Origin: Microbulbifer pacificus
Lineage (GTDB): Bacteria; Pseudomonadota; Gammaproteobacteria; Pseudomonadales; Cellvibrionaceae
Assembly: GCF_002959965.1 (NCBI RefSeq)
Contig: NZ_PREV01000026.1
Coordinates: forward strand, 2,206,001-2,270,000
Length of the DNA: 64,000 nt
Direction of reading: 5' to 3'
The position numbers were made by a program, and so were the translations under genes. Numbering within the stretch: the first letter of the stretch is position 1; every line of letters begins with the position of its first letter. Under the pieces are notes generated by a model, which ran no database searches, was not told the origin of the DNA, and worked only from the letters and a program-made list of their open reading frames with translations. Positions 46,280 through 57,380 of this stretch are shown here, in pieces.

Positions 46280-46873
46280 TTGATTGCATCGCTACTGACA
46301 CCGACCACCATTCTGCTGGTGGTGACGACCGCAGTCAGCCTGGTTGCCCTGTATCTCTCGCCGCGCCTTCTGGAAGAATGTGCCTTCCGCCCCTACCGTG
46401 TATGGCGCGGTGAGAACCGCGACTCCATTTACCTGGCCGGCTTTGTCCACGCGAACTTGCTGCACCTTGCGGTGAACATGTGGTGCCTGTGGCTGTTCGG
46501 CAAAGAACTGGCCGCCCGCATCGGTGGTACGCTGTTCGTTCTGCTCTACGCGCTGGCGCTGGTGTTGAGCCACATTCCCACCCTGTTCAAGGAGCATGAG
46601 AATCCGAACTACGCCAGTGTCGGCGCTTCCGGTGCCATTTCCGCGGTGGTGTTTGCCTATATCGTCTACTACCCGCAGTCGGAACTGTACCTGCTGTTTC
46701 TGCCGATTCCGCTACCGGCCTGGCTGTTCGGGGTCCTGTACCTGATTTACAGCGTGTACGCGAGCCGCGATAAACACTCCCGCATCAACCACGACGCCCA
46801 TTTCTGGGGGGCGGTGACCGGGCTTGTGTTCGTGCTGTTTACCGATCCGGCGGCCTGGGCGCGGCTGTTGTGA
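46280..46873 (+). CDS. Rhomboid-family intramembrane serine protease
   Basis: The 197-residue protein has six predicted membrane helices. It carries the rhomboid catalytic pair, Ser117 in GASGAISA and His174 in NHDAHFWGAV, plus the HANLLHLAVNMWCLW helix with its conserved His and Asn. Substrates are unknown. The start is taken as TTG at 46280; no ATG fits before the first helix. Confidence 0.85.
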   Translation: MIASLLTPTTILLVVTTAVSLVALYLSPRLLEECAFRPYRVWRGENRDSIYLAGFVHANLLHLAVNMWCLWLFGKELAARIGGTLFVLLYALALVLSHIPTLFKEHENPNYASVGASGAISAVVFAYIVYYPQSELYLLFLPIPLPAWLFGVLYLIYSVYASRDKHSRINHDAHFWGAVTGLVFVLFTDPAAWARLL

Positions 46874-46933
46874 TGCGATGATGTGACGGGCTGAATTTTC
46901 CAACCACGACATAACAACACTTAGGGGGAATCT

Positions 46934-47857
46934 ATGATCTTTTCACGCTTTGCCGGTATCGCCGGCCTGATACTGGCGCTGTCGCCACTGGGCGGCACCG
47001 CACAGGCACTCGAGGAAGTGGCTGAGCCGGCACTTACCGAAGAGCAGCAGCAATATATGGCCTGGGCCCAGCAGACCTGGGATGGAATGGAGCAGCACAC
47101 CGGCACGGTAGAACTCCCGGGAGGGGTTGCCAGCCTCGAGGTGCCGGAATCGTTTTACTACCTCAATCCCGAGGACAGCAAAGTGGTCCTGGAGGACGTC
47201 TGGGGCAACCCGGAGAGCGAACTGACCCTGGGCATGTTGTTTCCCGCGGGCACCACGCCGTTTGATGGCGATTCCTGGGGCGTCACCATTGAATACAGCG
47301 AAGAGGGCTATATTCGCGATGACGATGCGGCGGAAATCGATTACGACGACCTGCTGCGGGATATGAAAGCGTCCACCCGTGAGGAGAGTGAGTACCGGGT
47401 GGAAAATGGCTACGAGTCCATCAGTTTGGTCGGATGGGCGGAGCAGCCCTATTACGACGCCGAACAGAAAAAGCTCTATTGGGCCAAGGAGCTGGCGTTC
47501 GGCGACCTGGAAACCAATACCCTGAACTACAACATCCGTGTACTGGGCCGCAAAGGTGTACTGGTGCTGAATTTCATCGCCGGTATGCCGGAACTGGAGG
47601 CCATCAAACAGAGCCGCGAGGCCGTGCTGTCCATGGCGAGCTTTAACCCGGGCTACCGCTATGAAGAGTTCGACCCGGAAATCGACAAAGTGGCCGCCTA
47701 CGGTCTCGGCGCTCTGGTGACCGGCAAGGTGCTGGCAAAGACCGGTGCGCTCGCCGGGTTGCTGCTGCTGTTCAAGAAGTTCTGGGTGGCGATTCCCCTC
47801 GCCATTGGTGCCTTGCTGAAGCTGTTCCGTCGCCGCGGCAAAAACGATCCGCGATAA
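46934..47857 (+). CDS. DUF2167 family membrane protein
   Basis: The 307-residue protein has a signal peptide (LGGTAQA), a long soluble region and two closely spaced C-terminal hydrophobic segments (about residues 255-300) before a basic end RRRGKNDPR. Motifs such as GDSWGVTIEYSEEGYIRDDDA and LVGWAEQPYYD are typical of DUF2167. Its function is unknown. A GGGGGA ribosome site precedes the ATG at 46934. Confidence 0.85.
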   Translation: MIFSRFAGIAGLILALSPLGGTAQALEEVAEPALTEEQQQYMAWAQQTWDGMEQHTGTVELPGGVASLEVPESFYYLNPEDSKVVLEDVWGNPESELTLGMLFPAGTTPFDGDSWGVTIEYSEEGYIRDDDAAEIDYDDLLRDMKASTREESEYRVENGYESISLVGWAEQPYYDAEQKKLYWAKELAFGDLETNTLNYNIRVLGRKGVLVLNFIAGMPELEAIKQSREAVLSMASFNPGYRYEEFDPEIDKVAAYGLGALVTGKVLAKTGALAGLLLLFKKFWVAIPLAIGALLKLFRRRGKNDPR

Positions 47858-47923
47858 CACCGGCGCGACTTGCATGCGGGGTCCTCGCCGCCGCCCATCG
47901 TACAAGCTGGGTGTGTGGTCCCG

Positions 47924-47999
47924 GTTTCCCGATCCCGCCGGCATTGGGGCATAATCCTTTCCGGATTGCGGGGGTATGATTGACCCCCGATCGGGAAAC
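47924..47999 (+). promoter_or_regulatory. Inverted repeat spanning the leader of the ToxR-like regulator gene
   Basis: Eleven-base arms GTTTCCCGATC (47924-47934) and GATCGGGAAAC (47989-47999) enclose a -10-like CATAAT (47950-47955) and a small hairpin GGGGGT/ACCCCC (47970-47975 and 47983-47988). The right arm contains the GGGAA ribosome site of the gene starting at 48002. This could be an operator pair or a site-masking leader structure. Confidence 0.45.
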
Positions 48000-48001
48000 G
48001 G

Positions 48002-48970
48002 GTGAGTCGGGCAGGCCCCATGCAATACCGCTTTTACAATTTCACTCTGGACACCGTGCAGTTGTATCTCACGGCTGACGGTGCCCCTGTGGAAGCGGAT
48101 GCACGCCAGTTGCAGTTGTTGCGTCTGTTGATTGACGTCTACCCCGAGCCCTGCAGTCAGCAGCACCTGCTGCAGGTGCTGTGGCCCGGCACGGTGGTGT
48201 CGCACTGGTCCGCGGGGCGGCTGGTGTCCGATACCCGCAGGCTGTTTCGCGACCAGGGCTATGAAGGCCCACTGATCCAGACGCTGCATGGCCGCGGTTA
48301 CCGCCTGGCGCCAGAGCTGATGGAACAGTTGCGCGAAGTGCCCTCGCCGGTTGGGTCTTCATCCGCGCCTCCGGTCCCCTCCATCGCGGCGGATAGCGTG
48401 GTTGTGCAACCCGCTACGGCCGGGACGCCGTCGGATTTCGCGCCTGCTACTTCTCCCGCCAGTTTCTGGCGCCTGTGTGGCGTCCTGGGTTTGCTGTTGC
48501 TCGTCACTGCCGCCACGGTGTATTTCATTACTGCGCGCCGGATTCCCGATGAAGGCGTCCCTCTCGTGATCGGCGAGGCGGCGGATGTGCGTGGTCGGAT
48601 CCTGTGGGTGGACGACAACCCGGACAACAACCGGGCGGAGCGCCAGCAGTTCGAGTCGCGCGGCATTGCGGTTTACATTGTCACCAATACCGAGGATGCA
48701 CTGACACTGTTGTCCATGTACCGCTATCAGGCGGTGATCTCTGATATGGGGCGCGGCGATGAACCGCTCGCCGGTTTCAAGTTGATGGAGCGTGTGCGCG
48801 CGCGCCGTGACGAGACCCCGTACTTCCTCTATACCATCATGCCCTCAGATGCCCAGCGTCATCTGGTTCAGCAGCGCGGAGGCAACGGCGTGGCGGTTAC
48901 CCCGGAAGAGCTTTTCAGCCTGGTTATGCCGCTGTTCGCCGAAGATTCCGGCGCGCCTGCCGCGCGCTGA
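48002..48970 (+). CDS. ToxR-like membrane regulator with C-terminal receiver-like domain
   Basis: Residues about 5-105 form an OmpR/PhoB-type winged helix (LQLLRLLIDVYPE, WPGTVVSHWSAGRLVSDTRR, TLHGRGYRL). A Ser/Pro/Ala-rich linker and one membrane helix (155-178) follow, then a receiver-like domain (197-310) with acidic pair Asp204-Asp205, candidate phospho-acceptor Asp248 in VISDMGRG and Thr in YFLYTI. The conserved receiver lysine is not visible. If the DNA-binding domain is cytoplasmic, the receiver domain is periplasmic, which argues against phosphorylation. The start is GTG at 48002 or ATG at 48020. Confidence 0.8.
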   Translation: MSRAGPMQYRFYNFTLDTVQLYLTADGAPVEADARQLQLLRLLIDVYPEPCSQQHLLQVLWPGTVVSHWSAGRLVSDTRRLFRDQGYEGPLIQTLHGRGYRLAPELMEQLREVPSPVGSSSAPPVPSIAADSVVVQPATAGTPSDFAPATSPASFWRLCGVLGLLLLVTAATVYFITARRIPDEGVPLVIGEAADVRGRILWVDDNPDNNRAERQQFESRGIAVYIVTNTEDALTLLSMYRYQAVISDMGRGDEPLAGFKLMERVRARRDETPYFLYTIMPSDAQRHLVQQRGGNGVAVTPEELFSLVMPLFAEDSGAPAAR

Positions 48971-49191
48971 CCAGTCCGACAATCATTACCTGACGGCCCT
49001 CCAGTCCCCGGATTTCGGGGCTTCAAAAACATTCACAAGCTTTCAAAGACGTTGCTGGCGCCGAGCCGGTACCTTTTCCCTGTCGCCAACTGCGGTGGTC
49101 GGCCCGATCGGGGCGACGCGGGGGCATCGCAGCGATGGCGCTTCCACATCATTCACTGTGAGCAGGAACATCGGAGAAGCCGGAGGTAGAG

Positions 49192-49572
49192 ATGTTGGGG
49201 ACAGGGTTGGCAGGGTTGGTGATCTATCGCCATGCAGAGGGGACTGTGCAGAAACCGGCGGCGACCTCAGTGGAGTGGCGCATGCAGACGATGATGGACG
49301 TGCCCGCCGCCAATGGCCCGGCGCACCGGAAGGTGTGCAGTGAGGCCGCGCCGGCAGTACCGCACCCGGCCCCGGAACCCATTCAGTTCAGCGTGCGGGA
49401 ACTGGAAATCCTGGCGCGGATTGCCGCCGGAGCCACCAGTGTGGAGATCGCCGAGGCGTTGCACATTTCCGTGCACACGGTGAAGAACCACCGCAAGAAT
49501 ATTCTGCGTAAGTCTGGCTGCCGCAATTCCGGGCAGCTGATCACCCGCTGTACCGCTCTGGGCCTGGTCTGA
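49192..49572 (+). CDS. Orphan LuxR-type helix-turn-helix regulator
   Basis: The 126-residue protein ends in a complete LuxR/GerE DNA-binding domain (FSVRELEILARIAAGATSVE, then IAEALHISVHTVKNHRKNIL). Its N-terminal 60 residues have no recognisable sensory domain; they start with a short hydrophobic stretch (LGTGLAGLVIY). A GGAGG ribosome site lies at 49182-49186. It is 221 bp downstream of the ToxR-like gene in the same direction, so the two may form a small regulatory unit (inference). Confidence 0.85.
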   Translation: MLGTGLAGLVIYRHAEGTVQKPAATSVEWRMQTMMDVPAANGPAHRKVCSEAAPAVPHPAPEPIQFSVRELEILARIAAGATSVEIAEALHISVHTVKNHRKNILRKSGCRNSGQLITRCTALGLV

Positions 49573-49593
49573 TTGCGCCGGCTCCGCTGTGTC

Positions 49594-51339
<1,746 letters not shown>

Positions 51340-51340
<1 letters not shown>

Positions 51341-52521
51341 CAGCGCCTCCCGAACAGCCAGTGGCAGGCAAGACCGCCGAGCAGCCCCCAGAATGCCGCG
51401 CCGATGCCGTAGAAGCTTACCCCGGATGCGGTAATCAACAGGGTGATCAATGCCGCCTCACGGCGGTCGGGGTCGGCAGTGGCGCCCGCCAGGCTCGAGC
51501 CGATGACGCCGATCAGGGCGAGTCCGGCCACACCGGCAATCATCGCCTGGGGCAGTGCGGCGAACAGTGCCACGACACTGGCGCCGAACAGCCCCGCGAG
51601 TATATAGAACACGCCGGCGGAGATTCCTGCGGTATAGCGACGCGCTGGATCCGGATGTGCCTCCGGGCCGGTGCAGATGGCCGCGGATATCGCGGCGAGA
51701 TTGAGTGCAAAGCCACCGAAAGGGGCCAGCACCAGAGACATCAGGCCGGTGCCGCCGATCAGCGGCGAAACCGGTACGCGGGCATAGCCACTGGCGCGCA
51801 GGATGGCGACACCGGGAAGATTCTGTGACGTCATGGTGACGATAAACAGCGGCAGTCCCACACCCAGCAGCACCGACAGATCAAACTCCGGGGAAACCCA
51901 AGTCAGCCGTCCCAGTGACCACTCCAGTTGTTCCGCGTGAATGTCACCCATCAACCAGCTGGTTGTAAATCCCGCGGCCAGTACCAGCAGAATACCGTAG
52001 CGGGGCAACCATTTACGCCCGACGAGATAGGTTGCCAGCATCGCACCCACCAACAGCGGATTCGCCTGCAGTGAAGTAAAAACCGACAGCCCGAACTGCA
52101 ACAGAATGCCCGCCAGCATGGCGCTGGCAATGGGCAGCGGCACCCGCGCCGCAACGCGTTCGAAGGCGCCGGAAAGCCCGAGGAGCAGAGTCAGCAGCGC
52201 ACTGAACAGGAAGGCGCCCACCGCCTCCGACAACGAAACCCCATTCAGGCTGGTAATCAGCAGCGCCGCACCGGGGGTGGACCAGGCACTGACGACCGGC
52301 GCTCGGTAGTACCAGGAAAAGCCGATACAGGTGAGACCCATGCCGAGGCCGAGGGCGCCGATCCAGGAGACCATCTGTGCCTCGCTGGCGCCAGCCGCCG
52401 CCGCGGCCTGCAGCACGATCGCTACGGAGCTGGTAAAGCCCACCAACACGGCGGCAAATCCGGCGCTGATGGCGGACAGGGTGGTGTCGGCTCTGAGGGA
52501 GCGCTGGGCTAGCTGCTCCAT
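51340..52521 (-). CDS. benE: BenE-family benzoate/proton symporter
   Basis: The 393-residue inner-membrane protein has about 12 hydrophobic helices and matches the BenE family (AGFAAVLVGFTSSVAIV, WYYRAPVVSAWSTPGAAL, MTSQNLPGVAILRASGY, FGGFALNLAAISAAICTG). Family members import benzoate with protons. There is no benzoate catabolic gene in the window, so the true substrate is uncertain. The co-transcribed gntR probably controls it. Confidence 0.88.
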
Positions 52522-52524
52522 AAA

Positions 52525-52553
52525 ATGTATACCTTGTTAAAAATGTATACATT
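52525..52553. promoter_or_regulatory. Candidate GntR operators at the benE start
   Basis: A perfect palindrome AATGTATACATT (52542-52553) and a second ATGTATAC (52525-52532) lie 18 bp apart directly upstream of the benE ATG. The second overlaps the likely ribosome site. ATGTATACAT-type palindromes are typical of FadR-family GntR proteins. Confidence 0.65.
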
Positions 52554-52593
52554 CTATGGTTGGATGGCTCAGGAAGGCAAATCCGTCGTGCAA

Positions 52594-53877
52594 TCAGGAG
52601 AGCCTGGCAAATACCCGACGCGCCGCAGCGATGGTGTTGTCGATGTCTTCATCGCTGTGGGCGGCGGACATGAAGCCTGCTTCGTAGGAGGCTGGCGCCA
52701 GATAGACACCTTCCTCAAGCATGCCGTGGAAGAAGCGGTTGAAGCGCTCTGTGTCACAGGCCATTACCTGCTGGTAATTGGTGACCTGCTCCGCATCGGT
52801 AAAGAAGAAACCGAACATGCTGCCCACCTTGTTGGCGGTCAGTGGAATCCCGGCTTCCCTGGCAGCGGCGAGCACGCCATCTACAAGGCGATCGGTCTTG
52901 GCGGTAAGTTCGTCGTACAGGCCCGGCTCCTGGATCAGCTGCAGGGTTTCCAGGCCCGCCACCATGGCCATCGGGTTACCGGACAGGGTTCCAGCCTGAT
53001 ACACCGGACCGAGCGGTGCGATCTTTTCCATGATCTCGCGTTTGCCGCCGAAGGCGCCTACCGGCATGCCGCCGCCGATGACCTTGCCGAGGGTGGTGAT
53101 GTCCGCCTCGATGCCGTAGTAACCCTGGGCGCCGGTGAGGCTGACACGGAAACCGGTCATGACCTCATCCAGAATCAATACTGCGCCTGACTGGTCGCAC
53201 ACTTCGCGCAGGGCTTCGAGGAAGCCCGGCACCGGCGGGATGCAGTTCATATTGCCCGCTACCGGCTCGACGATGATGCAGGCAATCTGGTCGCCGATCT
53301 CGGCGAAGCATTTCTTCACGCCCTCGATATCGTTGTAGGTGAGGGTGATGGTGTGGTCCGCCAGCGCCGCCGGCACGCCGGGGGAGGAGGGCACACCCAT
53401 GGTGAGTGCGCCGGAACCGGCTTTGACCAGCAGGGAGTCGGAGTGGCCGTGGTAGCAGCCTTCGAATTTGACGATCTTGTCGCGGCCAGTGTGGCCGCGG
53501 GCCAGGCGGATGGCGCTCATGGTGGCCTCGGTGCCAGAGTTGACGAAGCGCACCAGCTCCATATTTGGCCACAGGCGGCAGAGTTCCTCCGCCAGCTCGG
53601 TTTCAAGCTCCGTCGGTGCACCGAAGCTGAGACCGGATTGCGCCTGCTCCACCACCGCCTCGATTACGTCCGGATGGGCGTGGCCAAGCACCATGGGGCC
53701 CCAGGACTGCACATAGTCGATGTACTGCTTTTCGTCGGCGTCATACAGGTAGGCGCCCTCGGCGCGCTCGATGAAAATCGGGGTGCCGCCCACCGCGCGG
53801 AAGGCGCGCACCGGCGAGTTGACGCCGCCGGGGATGAATTTCTGGGCTTCGGCAAAGAGGGATTCGGATTTGCTCAT
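52594..53877 (-). CDS. hemL: Glutamate-1-semialdehyde 2,1-aminomutase HemL
   Basis: HemL forms 5-aminolevulinate from glutamate-1-semialdehyde, feeding HemB. The 427-residue class III aminotransferase shows [55 protein letters not shown] and the PLP lysine in [14 protein letters not shown]. The start is the ATG at 53877 ([11 protein letters not shown]). It is convergent to nothing and is followed by the benE promoter region; thiD is upstream in the same direction. Confidence 0.97.
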   Translation of the reverse strand: MSKSESLFAEAQKFIPGGVNSPVRAFRAVGGTPIFIERAEGAYLYDADEKQYIDYVQSWGPMVLGHAHPDVIEAVVEQAQSGLSFGAPTELETELAEELCRLWPNMELVRFVNSGTEATMSAIRLARGHTGRDKIVKFEGCYHGHSDSLLVKAGSGALTMGVPSSPGVPAALADHTITLTYNDIEGVKKCFAEIGDQIACIIVEPVAGNMNCIPPVPGFLEALREVCDQSGAVLILDEVMTGFRVSLTGAQGYYGIEADITTLGKVIGGGMPVGAFGGKREIMEKIAPLGPVYQAGTLSGNPMAMVAGLETLQLIQEPGLYDELTAKTDRLVDGVLAAAREAGIPLTANKVGSMFGFFFTDAEQVTNYQQVMACDTERFNRFFHGMLEEGVYLAPASYEAGFMSAAHSDEDIDNTIAAARRVFARLS

Positions 53878-54023
53878 AAGGATTCGGAAACCGATTGGGA
53901 ATTGGTGAGAGTGAGGGGGAATTCCGCAGTGGAAAGTGCGCGTATTATCCGCGCCGCCGCCGGTGCTCGCAAACACGGCGGCCCGACGGCAGTCTCATCG
54001 CTATTGGTGTGGCGATCAGGCTT

Positions 54024-54815
54024 TCAGTTTTTGCAGGTCCAGAACAACCGGTTGGGTACCGGGCGGCCCATTCCCAGGCGGCGGCTGTCGGCGATGGCGC
54101 TCCAGGTGAACTGCTGGCTGCGGTTCACCGCTTCCAGGATATTGAGCCCGTGGGCGATATGGCAGGCGATGGCCGTGGTGAGTGTGCCGCATACGCCGTA
54201 GGCCGCCGGTGGCAGACGCTGCCAGCGGAACTCCCGTACCAGCCCGCGCACATCGTAAAGGCGGTTTTCCAGGAGTTGATCGCAAGCCGGGACGCCGGTG
54301 AGCAGCAGGTAGTGACAACCGCTTTCCAGCAATTCCTGGGCCTGGGCATCGTGCACATCCGCTTCGCCTGCCATGGCGCGGGCTTCCCGGCGGTTCGGCG
54401 CCACCAGGGTGGCGAGGGGCAGCAGCAGGTCGCACATGGCTTTCCACAGCGGTGGCGCCAGCAGGCTTTCCTTGTTGGCGAGGGTGGCATCGGGGTCGAT
54501 GACAATCGGAATATCGGGATAGTCGCGCAGCACGCTGTGCAATGCGTGTACGTTTTCCACCGATCCGAGGTAACCGACCTTGATGGCTGCTACCGGCATG
54601 TCTTCGAGCACCGCGCGTGCCTGCTCTACCAGCAGGCTCTCGTCGACCGGCGCCACACCCGCCAGCTCGCGGGTGTCGCCGACGGTAATGGCGGTGACCA
54701 CGGATGCGCAGTGGCAGCCGAGGCTGGCGGCGGTCTCGGTGTCCGCGGCGATACCGGCGCTGCCGCTGGGATCGTGGTGGGTGACGGTGAGGACGATGGG
54801 CTGGCGTGTATCCAT
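54024..54815 (-). CDS. thiD: Hydroxymethylpyrimidine/phosphomethylpyrimidine kinase ThiD (atypical active-site motif)
   Basis: The 263-residue ribokinase-fold protein has the ThiD N-terminal signature in the form HHDPSGSAGIAAD and the segment LATLVAPNRREA. It lies next to hemL, where Pseudomonas has thiD-thiE. The usual anion-hole motif G-S/T-G-C-T-L is altered to GVCGTL with Cys209, so Cys and Gly look transposed. Activity in thiamine synthesis is likely from context but not assured by the residues. No thiE is adjacent. Confidence 0.8.
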   Translation of the reverse strand: MDTRQPIVLTVTHHDPSGSAGIAADTETAASLGCHCASVVTAITVGDTRELAGVAPVDESLLVEQARAVLEDMPVAAIKVGYLGSVENVHALHSVLRDYPDIPIVIDPDATLANKESLLAPPLWKAMCDLLLPLATLVAPNRREARAMAGEADVHDAQAQELLESGCHYLLLTGVPACDQLLENRLYDVRGLVREFRWQRLPPAAYGVCGTLTTAIACHIAHGLNILEAVNRSQQFTWSAIADSRRLGMGRPVPNRLFWTCKN

Positions 54816-54929
54816 GGTGCTTCAGGCTTGCGGCAAGTGTTGTAAGTCTAGCGCCCTTCCCTTAACTGGCGCTGCCGGAGCGTGGACTGCCGTGCCCTGA
54901 TCTCCATAGGGGGCATCAGCAGGTGCCCA

Positions 54930-55352
54930 TCAGAACGGACGGACTACTGCCAGGATGACGATGGCGACCAACGCCAGTACCGGCAGCTCATTGAATATCC
55001 GGAAAAAACGCCCGCTCTTGGTGACGCTGCCCGCGGCAAATTTCTTCACGTAGCTGCCACAGATATGGTGGTAACCGATCAGCAGAACCACGATGGTGAG
55101 CTTGGCGTGCAGCCAGCCGGCGGACTTGTAGTAGTCGGGATTGAAGCTGATCAACCAGCCGCCAAAGACGATGGTGGCGATCATGGACGGCGTGGCGATG
55201 CCGCGGTACAGGCGTCGCTCCATGATGGAGAAGCGGTCCCTGCTCAGCGCGTCGGTGGAGTCCACATGGTAGACGAACAGTCGCGGCAGATAGAACAGCG
55301 CCGCAAACCAGCAGACCATGGACACAATGTGGAAAGCTTTCACCCAAAGCAT
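54930..55352 (-). CDS. hemJ: Protoporphyrinogen IX oxidase HemJ
   Basis: The 140-residue inner-membrane protein has four helices and the HemJ (UPF0093) signatures LWVKAFHIVSMVCWFAALFYLPRLFVYH, with its conserved His, and the GWLHAKL and GYHH segments. HemJ oxidises protoporphyrinogen IX without oxygen. Together with hemB and hemL this places three haem-synthesis genes within 6 kb, separated by other genes. Confidence 0.92.
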   Translation of the reverse strand: MLWVKAFHIVSMVCWFAALFYLPRLFVYHVDSTDALSRDRFSIMERRLYRGIATPSMIATIVFGGWLISFNPDYYKSAGWLHAKLTIVVLLIGYHHICGSYVKKFAAGSVTKSGRFFRIFNELPVLALVAIVILAVVRPF

Positions 55353-55427
55353 GGAGGCTCCTTAGCCGGTAGTGGAACCGGGTTTTAATTTGTATATGGT
55401 CTTTATGCCAGCGTTGCCCGGGGCGAG

Positions 55428-57245
55428 TTACTGGCGGTAATAATGTTCGATATGTTGTGGCAGGATGATACCCGCCACCTCGCTGTCCAGTACACCCAGG
55501 CTGCCCTGGTCGTAGTCCCGGCCGATAAACAGGGCGCCCGCACCGCGCCTTTCCAGTTGCTGCTGGGCCTCAAGCAGGGTCGCTCGCCAGCTGAGCGGCG
55601 CCAGTTGCAGGCGTTCCCCGGGCAGGCGCAGCAGGTCGATTTTGTCTTCGCGGTAGTCTCCCTGCTCGTCGGTGTCGTTGTCTTTTTTCGGTCTCTGCAG
55701 AAAGTTCGCCAGATCCGCGGTGCGCAGCGCCTGTGGCGTCTCATCCCCGCCCACCAGGAGCCAGGCGGGTTGTTGCTCGATAAGTCTCTCCGCCTGGGTG
55801 CGGTCCAGCAGTTGCGGTGTAACGGTTACCGCGCGCTCCATAACGCTGGCGACCCCGACCCGGCTCAGCATTTGCGCGCGCCAGCTGGGGGTGCCGCTTT
55901 TTCCCAGAGCCCGCAGGGACTCCTGGTAAATGCCCTCGGTGTTGAACATCTGTCGACTCACCAGGCATGCCACGACGATGGTCATCATGCCCGGGAACAG
56001 GACATTGGGGTTGTAGGTAAGTTCGAGAATCGCCAGCAAGGCGGCGAGCGGTGCATTCAGCAGGGCGGCCATCATCGCCGCCATACCCACCATGGCGTAC
56101 AGGCCGGGACTGGCGGTAGCGGCACCCAGCCAGTGATTGGCCAGGTGCCCTGCAGCGCCGCCGATACAGGCACCGAGAATGAGGCTGGGGCCGATTACGC
56201 CACCGGGGATCCCGAGGCCTGTGGCGAGCGCGGTGGCGATGAGTTTCGCCAGCACAATGGCGGCCAGCGCGGCAATACCCAGTTGGCCGAGCATGGCCAG
56301 CTCCATGGTGTCGTAGCCCGTACCGAGGATTTCCGGTATCCACAGGGCGAGAAACCCAGTGGTAGTTCCCGCCAGTAAAAAGCGCAGCAGCGGTGAGTGC
56401 TTTTGCTGCAGTGGCACCAGATAGCGCTGACTGATGATGAACAGCGCCGCCAGTGCACCGATGACCAGGGCGCAGACAAACAGAATGGGCAGTTCGGCAA
56501 GGGATTCCAGCTGCGAGGCGGGCACACTGAACGCCGCTTGATGACCGAAGGCCAGGCGAGTGGCGGCACTGCCGCTGACAGCGGCGATCATTACCGGCAG
56601 GAAGCCGGCGATCGTGTACTCCAGCATCACCACTTCCATGGCGAAGATCACGCCGGCAAGCGGTGTATTGAAAGACGCGGCTATAGCCGCGGCCACGCCA
56701 CAGGCGAGCAGGGTGCGAACGGAATTGTTTGGCAGGCGCAGACGATGGGCCACCCAGCTGCCGGTGGCGGCCCCGAGATGCACCGAAGGCCCCTCGCGGC
56801 CGATGGACTGGCCGCTTAACAGCGCCAGTGAACCGGCAAAAAACTGCAGCGCAGCGTTTTTTATCGGCATCTTTCCCTGGTGATTGTGCAAACGATCCAG
56901 CACGTGCACGACGCCAGTGGGGCGTCCGGACGGTGCCACCCAGTGGAATATCAGCCCCAGCAGGAGAGCGCCGGCCACGGGCAGGCCGAAGCGCCATCCG
57001 TCCGGCAGGGATTCAAAATCGTCCAGTCTCGGCAGGTAGAAGATTGCCGGCCCTTCGCTTAACTGGCGAAACGCAATGACGACCAGCCCAGCGCAGATGC
57101 CGATGACCAGAGCCAGCAGCACCAGCAGGGAGAGCGCCTGTTGCGACGACAGCTGTAGCTGAAGTCGCTCAAGCAGCCGGCGGTGCCGGCGTGATTGCGG
57201 TGTGTTGAACCGTAGGGAAGAGTCTGGTTGCTTGCGGCGCCGCAC
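55428..57245 (-). CDS. CLC-family chloride channel/transporter with C-terminal CBS-type region
   Basis: Residues about 45-430 form the CLC membrane domain, with the gating-glutamate motif GREGPSVHLG and GLGIPGGVIGPSL. The first canonical motif GSGIP is not present; the segment reads PSGRPTGVVHVL, closer to ClcB-type proteins. A soluble C-terminal region with CBS-like features follows (VASVMERAVTVTPQLL). The start is the GTG at 57245 with AAAGGA six bases upstream. The frame is open far beyond this point, but there it runs antisense through argC. Confidence 0.85.
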   Translation of the reverse strand: MRRRKQPDSSLRFNTPQSRRHRRLLERLQLQLSSQQALSLLVLLALVIGICAGLVVIAFRQLSEGPAIFYLPRLDDFESLPDGWRFGLPVAGALLLGLIFHWVAPSGRPTGVVHVLDRLHNHQGKMPIKNAALQFFAGSLALLSGQSIGREGPSVHLGAATGSWVAHRLRLPNNSVRTLLACGVAAAIAASFNTPLAGVIFAMEVVMLEYTIAGFLPVMIAAVSGSAATRLAFGHQAAFSVPASQLESLAELPILFVCALVIGALAALFIISQRYLVPLQQKHSPLLRFLLAGTTTGFLALWIPEILGTGYDTMELAMLGQLGIAALAAIVLAKLIATALATGLGIPGGVIGPSLILGACIGGAAGHLANHWLGAATASPGLYAMVGMAAMMAALLNAPLAALLAILELTYNPNVLFPGMMTIVVACLVSRQMFNTEGIYQESLRALGKSGTPSWRAQMLSRVGVASVMERAVTVTPQLLDRTQAERLIEQQPAWLLVGGDETPQALRTADLANFLQRPKKDNDTDEQGDYREDKIDLLRLPGERLQLAPLSWRATLLEAQQQLERRGAGALFIGRDYDQGSLGVLDSEVAGIILPQHIEHYYRQ

Positions 57246-57380
57246 GGCGAGTCCTTTGTTGTGATTGGCAACCAAGTGGTTGGCATATGGTAAAGTGCAC
57301 GGCTCAGTATACAGGGGTAACCGCCCGCCAGCAGGCGTCGGTGTCGACCTCTCAGGGACAGTGATCAGCGAGGAGCAGAA

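Noticed and set aside
53353..54201. A 282-codon plus-strand frame opposite hemL and thiD
   Set aside because: It is an antisense shadow of two firmly identified genes.
54816..54929. A possible further hairpin element between thiD and hemJ (CTCCATAGGGGGC)
   Set aside because: Only a short resemblance to the core was seen. There are no complementary 28-nt arms and no GTGGCGG or CCTTC boxes at the right spacing.
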